This document shows, piece after piece, positions 1-10,857 of a stretch of 64,000 bases of DNA. The stretch is from Linum tenue (taxonomy: Eukaryota > Streptophyta > Magnoliopsida > Malpighiales > Linaceae), in NCBI GenBank assembly GCA_946122785.1, contig CAMGYJ010000008.1, forward strand, positions 22,903,475 through 22,967,474, read 5' to 3'. Under the pieces are notes generated by a model, which had not been told where the DNA came from, made no database searches, and saw only the letters and a list, made by a program, of their open reading frames with translations. The translations under genes were made by a program, and so were the position numbers. Positions within the stretch are counted from its first letter, which is position 1, and every line of letters begins with the position of its first letter.

Positions 1-206
1 AAAGACTAAAAAGGATGAAACTCGGTCTCGATACAAAACTCGTGGTAACTCACAACCTGTGCTTTTATATATTGATGATGCTCAACAAAAAGAAAGAAAA
101 AAATACTAAAGAGAATGAAACTCGGTCCCTATACAAAACTCGTGGTAGTGGCCTTGGGTTCAAGTTAGGATACCCTTGTGTTTGGGTTCAATAGAAGTAG
201 ACCTAG
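1..206. repeat. Fragment of a dispersed/tandem repeat also found at 16.5-17.15 kb
   Basis: The stretch contains two copies of a block that begins near 'gatgaaactcggtc' and goes on to 'caaaactcgtggta' and 'gggttcaagttaggatac'. The same words recur in the same order three times at 16553-17160. It is interrupted at about 206 by the gypsy element. No coding potential is seen. It is probably an old transposon-derived or satellite-like repeat; the family is not recognised. Confidence 0.6.
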
Positions 207-710
207 TGATGAGGACATCAATGGGCCAGTCACACGTGCTAAGACAAGGACATTGAAGGAGAAGCTTGCGACATATTTGGAGAGCTACTTTGGAGCCATG
301 GATGTGGAGCTATTTCGAGGGAAGCCATATATGATGATTCGAGTGGAGGAAGAAGGAGGAAGTGCTGAAGAGAAGGCAGATTGCAAGAAGCAGCCTTAAC
401 AGGTTTGCTTAACGGGTCCAGCCTTAACGGGTTTACTTAACGGGTCCAGGCTTAACGGTTTGGGCTTAACGGGTTTGCTGGGTTGTTTCCGAGTTTCCTT
501 GTTTTAAAGTCATTTTATGATTGTTTTTCCATGTTGGAGTCGGATTTGGGTTGTATTTTGCCTATTTAAAGGGCTGAACACGTTGGTTTTGCCCTTAGAC
601 GATTATTATTGAATTTCAGAGGCTAAAGCCGAGTTCCTACGTGGAATTTGCCCTAATTACTCTGTCGAGAATCTCCAGAGTGCTAGAGCGACTCTTATCA
701 GCTAGGTAAT
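207..710 (+). repeat. 5' LTR of the gypsy element
   Basis: It matches 5329-5831 almost base for base. Differences seen include a G/A at the 'aac(a/g)ggtttgc' site, a small change at 'tgctggg(ttg/c)tttcc', a T/G change in 'ca(t/g)tttatga', and T/C at 'cctacg(t/c)gg'. It contains the short repeated word 'cttaacgggt' several times. Its first part is also the last part of the pol reading frame. Confidence 0.85.
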
Positions 711-853
711 TGAAGGTCTTGGCGTGTTCTTGAGCTGCAAGACAGGAGGTTGTTTGTTCTTGGGATTTCTTGGTGTTTCTTGCGAGGCAAGAAGCAGGTT
801 GTGCGAGTTCTTGTTAAGTTCTTGTGTTCTTGGAGTTTTCTTGCATCGCAAAC

Positions 854-3800
854 ATGGAAGCAGCACTCGAAGCGATCAGAAATCAATTGGAGAACATTGC
901 TCGTGCTCAAGAAGAGCAAACAGCAAGGCTTGCCGAGCAAGCCACGAGGATGGAGGCTGTCGAGACAAGGCTCCAGCAGCCGGTTGTGGTCGATGCAAAC
1001 CCTAACCCTAGACCTCGACAAGAAGAAAGGGGAAGGGAAAACCGAGCTCCTCCACCCTTGGTTCACGAAGTACAGCGTCATATGCGCCAGCATAGACGCC
1101 TTGGAATGCCTCGAGCTGAAAGGAGAGGGCGGCATCAACATCATGAAGAGGAGTTTAATGACGAGGAATAAGAGGGCTTTGAGGAGGAGGATGATTTGCG
1201 AAACCTCAAGGTCACGATTCCACCTTTTCGCGGTACCACGAACCCTGATGCTTATTTGGATTGGGAGCAAAAGATGGAACTAATGTTTGATTGTCATAAC
1301 TACTCCGAGAAGAAGAAAGTGACATTGGCTGCCCTAGAGTTCTAGGATTATGCACTTGTTTGGTGGGATCAATTGGGAACGAAACGAAGGAGAAACAGGC
1401 AGCGTCCTATTGAGACGTGGGATGAGATGAAAGGACTTATGAGGGATAGGTTTGTACCGAGTTCCCATTTGCGAGATATGTATCAAAACCTCCAGTTTCT
1501 CCGGCAAGGAACTAAAAGCGTTGAAGATTATCACAAGGAGTTGGAAGTGTTGATGATACGTGCTTATGTGAGAGAGGACCGCGAGGCTACCATAGCTCGT
1601 TTTCTGTATGGTCTCAATCGAGAGATCAAGAACGTGGTGGAGATACAACCATTCCTTGAACTTGAAGATTTGGTGGATATGGCAAGTAAAGTGGAACGAC
1701 AACTCCGAAATAGGATGTTTCAACCCTCCATGAATTCCACACGTTCGAGCCAAGGAGTTGCAACCAACCCTAAGCCCCAACTGCCCGTGAAAGAAACTCC
1801 TAGACACGCGGCAAGGGCTGATGGTGCAAATCCAGTTATGAAGCAAGGTGGATCGTCGGGGGAAATTCGTTGTTTCAAATGCCATAGAAGAGGACACATT
1901 GCGAGCCAGTGTGCCAATAAAAAGACCCTGATCTTGCTTGATAATGGTGAGTATGTATCGGAGGAAGAGGAAGAGACCACCGATTCTGATGTCGATGAGT
2001 CTATGGAAATGGAACCACCTCCTGGCAGCTTGTTTGTAGCACGGAGAGTATTGTCTGTGCAGCCTAAGGAGGAGAGTGAACAGAGAGAAAATATCTTCCA
2101 TACGAGATGTGTAGTTGATGGGAAGTTTCTATCTCTAGTGATCGATGGAGGAAGTTGCACGAACGTTGTGAGCGCGTGTGCGGTGAAGAGGCTAGGGCTG
2201 CCTACGTTGAAGCATCCAAAGCCATACACGCTGCAATGGCTTAACGATCACGGATCCATCAAGGTCACAAAGCAGGCACTAATGAAGTTCGAGATTAGAG
2301 ATTACAAAGATGAGATTTTGTGTGATATAGTGCCTATGCAAGCTGCACATGTGCTTTTTGGCAGGCCATGGCAATTTGATCGACAAGCACAGCATGATGG
2401 AGTGACAAATAAGTACAAGTTGCAACATGGAGGAAAGAAGTTCGTGTTGAAGCCTCTGTCTCCAAGTGAAGTATATCGAGATCAACTCCAAATGCAGCAA
2501 CGTCGAGAGCAAGAAAAGGCAAGTAATGCCTCGGCCAAGAAAGGAGAAGAGGGAGCTGGAATTGTGGATTCCAAGGCAGTGATGCTAGCACGCAATGGAG
2601 ATTTGAAGCAAGCTGCCTGTGCAGAAGAACCTTTGATTGTGCTCATGTACAGGGACGTTCTGCTCAATCAAGAGCTAGTCCAAGAAGTTCCAGCCGAAGC
2701 AAGAGTGGTGTTGGATGAGTTCGAGGATGTATTTCCAGAGGAAGCACCGAAGGGGCTGCCTCCTATTCGAGGAATTGAGCACCAAATTGATTTCGTGCTG
2801 GGAGCTCAAATTCCAAACAAGGCAGCATATCGAGCTAACCCGGAAGAGACCAAAGAGCTGCAAAGGCAGATTGACGAGCTCATGGAGAAGGGGCATGTTC
2901 GAGAAAGTTTGAGCCCGTGTGCAGTTCCGGTGATTCTCGTGCCAAAGAAGGATCACACCTGGCGGATGTGTGTAGACTGCCGAGCCATCAATCAAATTAC
3001 AGTTAAGTATCATCATCCAATTCCACGATTAGATGATATGCTTGATGAATTACATGGCTCTACGGTGTTTTCCAAGATTGATTTGAGATCAGGTTATCAC
3101 CAAATTCGTATGAAGGAGGGAAACGAGTGGAAGACTGCGTTTAAGACCAAGCAGGGTCTATACGAATGGAGGGTGATGCCCTTTGGTTTAACCAATGCTC
3201 CTAGCACTTTCATGAGGCTGATGAACCATGTTTTGAGGCCATTCATTGGCAAGTTCGTGGTCGTATACTTCGACGACATTCTGATCTACTCGAAGTGCAT
3301 GGAGGATCATCTCAATCACTTGAGAGAGGTGTTGGCAATGTTGAGAAAGGAGAAATTGTATGCTAACCTGAAGAAGTGCTCGTTTTGCACTTCTAGTGTT
3401 ATTTTTCTTGGTTTTGTGGTGAGTGCAGATGGAGTCAAGGTGGATGAAGAGAAGGTGAAAGCAATTTGCGATTGGCCTATTCCAACCAACGTGAATGAGG
3501 TGCGGAGCTTTCATGGGCTTGCTGGATTTTATCGTCGATTTGTGCCCAACTTCAGCACCATTGCCGCACCATTGACATCCATCATCAAGAAAAACGTGAC
3601 GTTCTATTGGGGAGAGGAGCAGACCAGAGCATTCGAGCTGCTCAAGCACAAGCTCACGCATTCACCTATTCTGATGTTGCCGGATTTCAATAAGACATTC
3701 GAGGTGGAGTGTGATGCTTCTGGTTTGGGAATTGGAGCAGTGTTGATGCAAGAGAAGAAGCCGATTGCTTACTTCAGCGAGAAGTTGAGTGGGGCTGCCC

Positions 3801-5521
3801 TCAACTATCCGACGTACGACAAGGATCTTTATGCTCTAGTTCGAGCCTTAGAGACATGGCAGCACTATCTTTGGCCGAAGGAGTTCGTGATTCACACTGA
3901 TCACAAGTCGTTGAAGTATTTGAAAGCTCAACACAAGCTGAACAAGAGACATGCTTGATGGGTTGAGTTCATTGAGTCCTTTCCATACGTGATCAAGTAC
4001 AAGCAGGGCAAAGAAAATGTAGTTGCTGATGCCCTATCTCGAAGGCATTCGTTGATCACGACAATGGGGTTGAAGTATTTGGGTTTCGAGCATATCAAGG
4101 AGCTCTATTCTGATGATGCTGACTTTGGGGAGATCTATAGAGCTTGTGAGCAGCATGGCGATGGGAAGTTCTATCGAAGTGATGGCTACTTGTTTCGAGC
4201 TAACCAGTTGTGTATTCCTCGATCATCACTTCGAGAGTTGCTATTGAAAGAGGCTTATGGAGGAGGCTTAATGGCACATTTCGGTGCAGACAAGACGCTG
4301 AGTTGTCTACAAGAGCACTTCTATTGGCCGCACATGAAGGGAGACGTGGAGAATCTGTGTGCGAGGTGTGTGGAGTGCAAGCAGGCCAAGTCGAAGGTGC
4401 AATCATCTGGATTGTACACACCGCTACCGATTCCATATGCTCCATGGATCGACATCTCTATGGATTTTGTGCTTGGTTTGCCGCGGACAAGGAAGGGAAG
4501 AGATTCGATTTTCGTGGTGGTGGATCGATTCTCGAAGATGGCACACTTTATCCCATGCCATAAGATTGACGATGCGGTTAACGTGGCTGATTTGTTTTTC
4601 AGGGAAGTGGTGCGATTGCATGGGATGTCGCGTTCCATAGTATCCGATCGAGATACTAAGTTTATGAGTTTCTTCTGGAAGACGTTGTGGAACAAACTGG
4701 GGACGAAGCTGTTGTTCTCTACTACATGTCACCCTCAAACCGATGGGCAAACAGAGGTGGTCAATCGAAAATTATCCCAGATGCTTCGAGCTGTGATCAA
4801 GAGCAACATCAAGGTTTGGGAGGACTGCCTTCCCCATGTAGAGTTTGCTTACAACAGGATGGTGCACTCGATGACGAAGTTCACTCCGTTTGAGCTCGTG
4901 TATGGTTTCAATCCACTCACTCCTTTGGATTTGATGCCATTACCTTAGAATGAGCAGGTCAATCTCGATGGAGCCAAGAAAGCTGAGTTCGTGAAGAGTT
5001 TACATGAGAAGGCGAGATTGAACATTGAGAGAAGGACGGAGCAGATCATGCGCAATGTGAACAAAAACAGGAAACCGAGGCACTTTGAAGTTGGCGACTG
5101 GGTGTGGGTGCATTTGAGGAAGGAGAGGTTTCCCCAGCAGAGGAAATCAAAGTTAATGCCCCGATGTGATGGTCCTTTCCAGGTGGTTTCGAAGATTGGA
5201 AGCAATGCCTACAAGATCGACTTGCCGGGTGAGTATGGAGTAAGTGCAACGTTTAATGTTTTTGACCTTGCACCTTATTTGGATGGCAATTCGGATTTGA
5301 GGGCAAATCCTTTTGAAGAAGGAGGGGCTGATGAGGACATCAATGGGCCAGTCACACGTGCTAAGACAAGGACATTGAAGGAGAAGCTTGCGACATATTT
5401 GGAGAGCTACTTTGGAGCCATGGATGTGGAGCTATTTCGAGGGAAGCCATATATGATGATTCGAGTGGAGGAAGAAGGAGGAAGTGCTGAAGAGAAGGCA
5501 GATTGCAAGAAGCAGCCTTAA
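854..5521 (+). pseudogene. gag-pol polyprotein of the gypsy element, interrupted by four stop codons
   Basis: One reading frame of 1556 codons runs from the ATG at 854 to TAA at 5519-5521. Inside it are four stops: TAA 1169-1171, TAG 1343-1345, TGA 3956-3958 and TAG 4946-4948. No frameshift is seen. The gag core is around 1200-1720. The zinc knuckle C-x2-C-x4-H-x4-C (CFKCHRRGH...C) is at about 1870-1915. The protease carries IDGGS at about 2140. The reverse transcriptase has YFDDIL at about 3265-3285 and an intact [12 protein letters not shown] motif. RNase H shows ECDASG and TDHKSLKYL. Integrase has the H-H-C-C finger and D-D-E core between about 4270 and 4850. The last 60 or so codons (DEDINGPVTRAKTRT...) lie in the 3' LTR. 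All four stops can be read as C-to-T changes (CAA, CAG, CGA, CAG). The copy cannot make a full polyprotein. Confidence 0.9.
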
Positions 5522-5831
5522 CGGGTTTGCTTAACGGGTCCAGCCTTAACGGGTTTACTTAACGGGTCCAGGCTTAACGGTTTGGGCTTAACGGGTTTGC
5601 TGGGCGTTTCCGAGTTTCCTTGTTTTAAAGTCAGTTTATGATTGTTTTTCCATGTTGGAGTCGGATTTGGGTTGTATTTTGCCTATTTAAAGGGCTGAAC
5701 ACGTTGGTTTTGCCCTTAGACGATTATTATTGAATTTCAGAGGCTAAAGCCGAGTTCCTACGCGGAATTTGCCCTAATTACTCTGTCGAGAATCTCCAGA
5801 GTGCTAGAGCGACTCTTATCAGCTAGGTAAT
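5329..5831 (+). repeat. 3' LTR of the gypsy element
   Basis: This is the partner of the 207-710 copy. It carries the C-terminal codons of pol and the TAA at 5519-5521, then the 'cttaacgggt' repeats and the 'tatttaaagggc' segment that may be the TATA region. Confidence 0.85.
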
Positions 5832-6151
5832 CACCCTGGTTGTGGCGAGCTACCCATATCGATTGCCCTTTATTCCGAGTTGAATCTGTCCGATCGATTC
5901 ATATATCGATTGCCCTTATTCACGGGTGAGTACTGTCCGATCGATTTCCATCCTATCCGGTTCTGTTTGGTTTGAGAAGCTTGACCCTGCGCAACTTTGA
6001 TTATATCACCTAGCGAACAATGCTTTAACACAAAGGTTGTAGAATGAAGAGTGAGGTAAAAGTAGCAACTTGGAACTTCCCCACTTGCATTTGAGTAAGT
6101 GTGAGAGCCAATAATGAATAATAACTCACAAGCTAGGCTTTTATATATTAA
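5832..6151. other. Intergenic, no gene seen
   Basis: The sequence has a short internal repeat ('gattgccctt...gtccgatcgatt', twice at 5866-5945). Near 6123-6150 it has 'aactcacaagctaggcttttatatatt', which resembles 47-80, on the other side of the gypsy element. This suggests the same older repeat flanks both sides. Confidence 0.5.
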
Positions 6152-6180
6152 CTAGTTTTTTGACCCGCGCTTCGCGGCGG
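6152..6180 (-). mobile_element. 3' terminus of a Helitron (minus orientation)
   Basis: Read on the minus strand, the sequence is a GC hairpin (CCGCG-AAG-CGCGG), then GTCAAAAAA, then CTAG followed by T. That is the standard Helitron 3' end: a hairpin about 10 bases before CTRR, inserted between A and T. The body should extend to the right. Its 5' TC end was not found, and the body is interrupted by a MITE at 6187. No Rep/helicase coding is seen here. Confidence 0.6.
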
Positions 6181-6186
6181 TAATAA

Positions 6187-6599
6187 CCGGGGCGGAGCTA
6201 CAACTAGCTTAAGGGGGGTTCCGCCCCCGAGAATCTCGGAAGTTACTTGTAAAATTTTCGAGTACTTTGAAATTTCGTATAAACTAAGTGTAATTAAGAA
6301 ATAAGTTGATGAGTTAAATAGGATGTCAATTTAAATCTAGCCTAGAGGATAAGATATTTTATATACCCCCAAGGTAAGGCCGTAAGGGGTTCAATACCCA
6401 CCAGTTGCAATTTTTGTTATAAGTAAAGTACTCAATCGTATATTTTGTTTTTTCCAAGTCCTTTAATTTAAAAACAAGGATTAATTTTTCAATTCGAAAA
6501 TAAGAGGAGTTTCATTTTTATTGATTCTCACATTTTTTTAGAAATGACGGAGTAAGAAACTTCGGCCCCCCAAGCACTGAATCCTGGCTCCGCCCCTGG
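6187..6599. mobile_element. hAT-type MITE, about 412 bp, target duplication GTAATAA
   Basis: The terminal inverted repeats are CC(A)GGGGCGGAGCTA at the left and, read inverted, CCAGGGGCGGAGCCA at the right. The flanks are gtaataac (6180-6187) and gtaataaa (6600-6607), a 7- to 8-bp target duplication typical of hAT elements. No transposase is encoded. It sits about 35 bases inside the Helitron end at 6152. Confidence 0.8.
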
Positions 6600-6607
6600 G
6601 TAATAAA

Positions 6608-7646
6608 CTTATAATAATAATCGAACTTTAGTCACTCATTTAATGGTTTAATTGAAATAAATATTCACAATATTTTTTGGTTAAGATAGTTGCATAAGCT
6701 TTATGTAATATCTTAATTATTACGGAATACTTACATAATACGTTTGCTTAATTAATACAGAAGAAATAACTATCCCGTTATAAGTTGGTATTACACAAAT
6801 TTTCCATGATGTGTGGTCTAACAATAAAATCAACTTACGTATAAGTTTCACATTTTATTAAATTATTATGTAAAATTTACTTATCTTATGGAACCTTTGC
6901 GTAATTCAAATTGATGAGATGAAGAATATAGTAGGTAATACCAAAGGAAAAATATTTAATAAAAAGTGAATTTAGTTCCGAAAAGTATCACATTCGATCA
7001 AAAGTTTAGTTGAAGCTTAACAATTTTTTTCCAGTACCAATTGGCATTTTTTTTTTAATTCGCTACATGTTTATCCTTAATAATAAAATTAGACTAGTTC
7101 CAGAGAATACATTAATATGTGTATTTAGTGGGATAAATAAATAAAATTATAATATTCACAATGCAAAAAGCAACAAAAAAGCATGACTTCTTACAAAATC
7201 TACGAATTCAATGAATTCATGGTTGAAATCTTTTCTCCAAACGATCCACAAAGTAATTAAGGCACCAATGCGATTCTCATTAATTGTGATTGGAATGATG
7301 TTGGAAAATCAATTGTGCCTACCCTATAAAAGTAAAATATATTATAAAAGAACCAAACCGGATCATTGGGTGGGCCCATAGAATAATTAAACCAGTTATT
7401 ATAGCGGTTCATTTGATTTGATTTATTACAGTGCATGAACGGTGTTGTCAATAATTAATCAATAGTTCTATAACGGTTACCGTTGAACCATCAACCACTA
7501 ACTTTTTCGATTCAACATTCGATCTGGTTCTAAAACATCCAATGCATTAGATGGAACTTTTCTCTTTTGGCATAAGTTAGGCTATTTCATCGCCACAATA
7601 GAGTTTCCCGTTTGCTTAGCTAGAGAAGGAAGGAAAGAGCTAGCTA
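6608..7646. other. AT-rich intergenic DNA
   Basis: No gene or clear element was recognised. It may be the body of the Helitron whose 3' end is at 6152, but no 5' terminus was found. Base composition is strongly AT. Confidence 0.5.
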
Positions 7647-7654
7647 GGCCAAAC

Positions 7655-8396
7655 TGTACATGGGCGTTGGGCCGTGCTTGGGCTGGCACGGCACGGGCAC
7701 GTTTCAGACTCATTTATTTCGGCCCATCACTTTTCGTGCCGTGCCGTGAAAGCCCATTTGTTAACTTTGCTAGGCCCGGCCCAGGCCCGAGCACGGTTGG
7801 AATGGTGTCGTGCCTATTCGTGCTCGTGCCGTGCTCGTATTCGTGTCTAATGAAAAGGAAGAAAATAAAAGAGAGAATGTGAAAGAATGTGAAAATTGGA
7901 TGAAGAAAGATAGTATTAACCGAGAATGTTTGAGAAAAGCCACAAATAAGGGGGAAAAGAAAATTGGAAGTATAGCGGGTGTGATTTGACTTTGTTTAAT
8001 TCTTCGTCCATTTTTACTTATGGTAGTAATTACGTATATATCTTTATGACACTTCTAACAACCACAAATAATTATTTTTCTGCTTGTATTTTGTAATATT
8101 TGAACCTATAATTCTTTCTATATCTATTTTCTATCAAATAAATGTTATTTTTGTGCCATGTCTGTTCTTATACTAAATAAAATCTAAAAAAATATTAGGC
8201 CCAACATGGCCCACTTATATACCGTGTCATGCCCGTGCTCGTGCCTGTGCCCATGAAGTTTAGGCTCGGCACGCCCCATAAATTATTCGTGCTCGTGCCG
8301 AGCTGGCTCATTTATTTCGTGTCTGTGCTCGTGTCGTGCTCTAACCGTGCCATGTCGTGCTAGCCCGTGGACAGCCCGGTCCAGTGCCCACGTACA
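7655..8396. mobile_element. Non-autonomous hAT-type element, 742 bp, target duplication GGCCAAAC
   Basis: The element starts TGTACATGGGCG and ends CCCACGTACA. The ends are inverted repeats that continue imperfectly for tens of bases with GC-rich 'gcacggcacgggcacg' words. Exact 8-bp copies of GGCCAAAC lie at 7647-7654 and 8397-8404. The centre is AT-rich and non-coding. The subterminal 'cgtgctcgtgcc' repeats could be transposase binding sites; this is inferred from other hAT elements. Confidence 0.85.
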
Positions 8397-8430
8397 GGCC
8401 AAACCCATGGTCATACTCGGCCAACCCAAA

Positions 8431-8670
8431 TTAGTTGACTCTGGCTTATCATAGAACTCTGCTAGTAGTAATCTGGTAATCCGTAATCGTAATCCCCTAA
8501 AAAATCGTAATGAACAGTAAATCCGAAATTTAAGGAACTTGCGAATTAATATTAGTTGACTTTGGCTTACCATAGAAGTTCTAGAACTCTGCTAATAGGA
8601 ATCCGGTAATCCCCTAAAAAATCGTAATGAACCGTAAATCCGAAATTTAGGGAACTTGCGGATTAATATT
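8431..8670. repeat. Two-copy tandem repeat, unit about 121 bp
   Basis: The block beginning 'ttagttgact(c/t)tggctta' at 8431 is repeated from 8552 with a few substitutions and small indels ('aatccccctaaaaaatcgtaatga'-like core in both). No function is apparent. Confidence 0.8.
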
Positions 8671-9294
8671 ACAAAAAATTAACTTCTAAACTCTAATTCT
8701 AGACCGGTCCGCTTCCGGCGCCAACTCGGGAAGGAAATAGAGAGCAGAGGAGACACATCTCTCTATATCTCGTGACGTTCGACCACGCCACCCGTGGTGA
8801 TTGCAGTGTGAGCCAGATCTTCCGTATGTCGGCCTCTCGTCTCGTTTGTGGTGGCCGTGGAGCCAGACACTTGTGAGATTTCTTATTTGTCCACTCTGCT
8901 TTGGAATTTCCCGGGACGAATGAATAAAACCAAAAGGAAGATGACAGCAAACCTTTCCACTTCATTTTCATCACTAATCTACAAGAGAAAGACACTCATC
9001 TAAGACAAAAACACTTCACATCCTCTTCCCATCTCTCTTTCTCTTCTCTTATTGGAGCAACCACAGTACGTCCATTTACTCCCACCTTTGTTTCTTTGTC
9101 AGACAAAGGCTTGCCCTGATCCACAAAACCATCTCCCTACGCCAAAGCACGTCCTCCACTTCTTCCCCCTGAAGTTGAAATCCCTTAGCACATCACTCTC
9201 TGAGTCTCTGTATCTATATCTTCTCAGCTATCAGGACTCAAACTTCGTGGGTATTGCTCTGCTTCTTCTCTTAGCGAGCAGAGCAGCAGCAGCA
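8671..9294 (+). promoter_or_regulatory. Upstream region and probable 5' leader of the P450 gene
   Basis: The region is gene-free and increasingly CT-rich toward 9295 ('ctcttcccatctctctttctcttctctt' at 9021-9048), as is common in plant leaders. No confident TATA box was assigned. The P450 frame stays open upstream to about 9052, but that stretch does not look like P450 protein. Confidence 0.4.
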
Positions 9295-10857
9295 ATGGAG
9301 GAAATCAGCTGGATCATCGTCGCCGCCGTCATCACCTCCCTGACCCTCGTACTCTGTAAAACCCTCCTCTTCAAGCCCTCACACAGCAAGCTCCCACCAG
9401 GACCATTCTCCATCCCAATCATCGGCACCTTCCTCTGGATGCTGAGAAGCAAAGGATTCTCCGACCTGGAACCAGCACTCGTTAAGCTCCGCGCCAGGTA
9501 CGGCTCCATCATCAAAATCCGCATCTTCTCCCGTCCGGTCATCTTCATCTCCTCCCACTCCTTAGCCCACCAAGCCCTCATCCAGGACGGCGCCGTTTTC
9601 GCCGACCGGCCGCCGGCTCCCCCTGTCTCCAAAATCGTCTCTTCCAACCAGCACAACATCAGCTCCGCCTCCTACGGCATCACATGGCGCCTCCTCCGCC
9701 GCAACCTCACTTCCCAAATCCTCCACCCTTCCCGCGTCAGGTCCTTCTCCCGCGCTCGCTCCTGGGTCCTCCAAATCCTCCTCCGCCGAATCCGGAACCA
9801 TCACAACCAAGAACAGAGCAGCCTGAGGTTGAAAGATCACATCCACCACGCCATGTTCGCCCTGCTGGTGCTCATGTGCTTCGGCGACAGGCTGGAGGAG
9901 GATCAAATCCATGAGGTGGGACGAGTTCAGAGGAGGATGCTGCTCGGATTCCGTCGCTTTCAGATACTCAATCTCTGGCCGAGCATCACTAAATTCCTCC
10001 TCCGTCGCCAATGGAAGGAATTTCATCAGCTTCGTCATGAACAGCATCAGGTCCTTCTCCCTCTAATCAGAGCCAGGACGGAAAAATTTGGAAAAGGGGA
10101 GGGGGAAGAAGAACAAGCACGTACCTGCTACGTGGATTCATTGCTCGAGATGGAGCTACCAGACACTGATGGTAACGGAGAGCAGAGGAAGAGGAAGCTC
10201 AACGAGGGGGAAATTCTGGGCTTGTGCTCCGAGTTCCTCGACGGAGGGACTGACACGACTACAACAGCATTGGAGTGGATCATGGCGAACTTGGTGAAGT
10301 GCCCTGACGTTCAGGAGAAGCTGTTTCGGGAGGTTGAAAGCGCAGTGGTGGAAGGAAGTGAAGAGGTTTTTGAGGAGGATTTGGGGAAGATGAGGTACCT
10401 GAGAGCCGTGTGCTTGGAAGGATTGAGGAGACACCCGCCGGGTCATTTCGTGCTGCCGCATTCGGTGACGGAGGATACGGTGCTGGACGGCAAGTTTGTG
10501 ATCCCCAAGAACGCTGCTGTTAACTTCATGGTGGCGGAGATGGGGTGGGATCCTAAGGTCTGGGAGGACCCCATGGCGTTCAAGCCGGAGAGGTTCCTCG
10601 AAGGTGGTGGTGGTGAGTTCGATTTGACCGGAAGCAAGGAGATCAAGATGATGCCGTTCGGTGCTGGGAGAAGGATGTGTCCTGGGTATACTCTGGCGAT
10701 GCTGCATCTCGAGTACTTTGTGGCTAATCTTGTGAGGAACTTCAAGTGGGAAGCTGCAGGGGAGGTTGATCTGGCGGAGAAGCCTGAGTTTACCGTTGTT
10801 ATGAAGCACCCGCTCGAAGTCAAGTTGTCCCCTAGGGTTCGAGCCTCGTCGTCGTAG
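9295..10857 (+). CDS. Cytochrome P450, CYP89A-like, 520 aa, single exon
   Basis: This is a membrane-anchored haem monooxygenase of the plant ER. The start at 9295 (MEEISWII...) gives an N-terminal membrane helix (about residues 4-25) followed by the proline hinge LPPGP. Visible motifs are the I-helix DGGTDTTTT (from residue 316), K-helix EGLR (375-378), PERF (about 431) and haem loop [11 protein letters not shown] with the ligand Cys at about 462. The stretch '[20 protein letters not shown]' and the closing segment match what I recall of CYP89A proteins. In that family Arabidopsis CYP89A9 oxidises chlorophyll breakdown products; the substrate here cannot be told from sequence. It has no introns, which fits CYP89A, and appears intact. 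An upstream in-frame ATG at 9052 was rejected because it would place extra non-P450 residues before the anchor. Two TAG codons in a row end the frame. Confidence 0.93.
   Translation: MEEISWIIVAAVITSLTLVLCKTLLFKPSHSKLPPGPFSIPIIGTFLWMLRSKGFSDLEPALVKLRARYGSIIKIRIFSRPVIFISSHSLAHQALIQDGAVFADRPPAPPVSKIVSSNQHNISSASYGITWRLLRRNLTSQILHPSRVRSFSRARSWVLQILLRRIRNHHNQEQSSLRLKDHIHHAMFALLVLMCFGDRLEEDQIHEVGRVQRRMLLGFRRFQILNLWPSITKFLLRRQWKEFHQLRHEQHQVLLPLIRARTEKFGKGEGEEEQARTCYVDSLLEMELPDTDGNGEQRKRKLNEGEILGLCSEFLDGGTDTTTTALEWIMANLVKCPDVQEKLFREVESAVVEGSEEVFEEDLGKMRYLRAVCLEGLRRHPPGHFVLPHSVTEDTVLDGKFVIPKNAAVNFMVAEMGWDPKVWEDPMAFKPERFLEGGGGEFDLTGSKEIKMMPFGAGRRMCPGYTLAMLHLEYFVANLVRNFKWEAAGEVDLAEKPEFTVVMKHPLEVKLSPRVRASSS

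Larger units (their letters stand above)
207..5831 (+). mobile_element. Ty3/gypsy LTR retrotransposon, chromovirus-like, nearly complete
   Basis: Two near-identical direct repeats of about 500 bp (207-710 and 5329-5831) flank a gag-pol coding region. Domain order is gag, zinc knuckle, protease, reverse transcriptase, RNase H, integrase, which is the Ty3/gypsy order. I counted about four or five differences between the LTRs, so the insertion is fairly young. The LTR starts with TG (TGATGAGG). The 3' end is either TCA at 700/5821 or slightly further, because identity runs to 710/5831. I saw no convincing primer binding site and only a weak 4/5 target duplication (cctag/gctag). The coding tail runs into the 3' LTR, as described for CRM-type chromoviruses, so a CRM-related placement is possible but not shown. 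Confidence 0.92.

Noticed and set aside
9052..9294. N-terminal extension of the P450 (open frame from ATG 9052)
   Set aside because: It adds 81 residues without P450 character before a normal membrane anchor starting at 9295. It looks like leader DNA that happens to be open.
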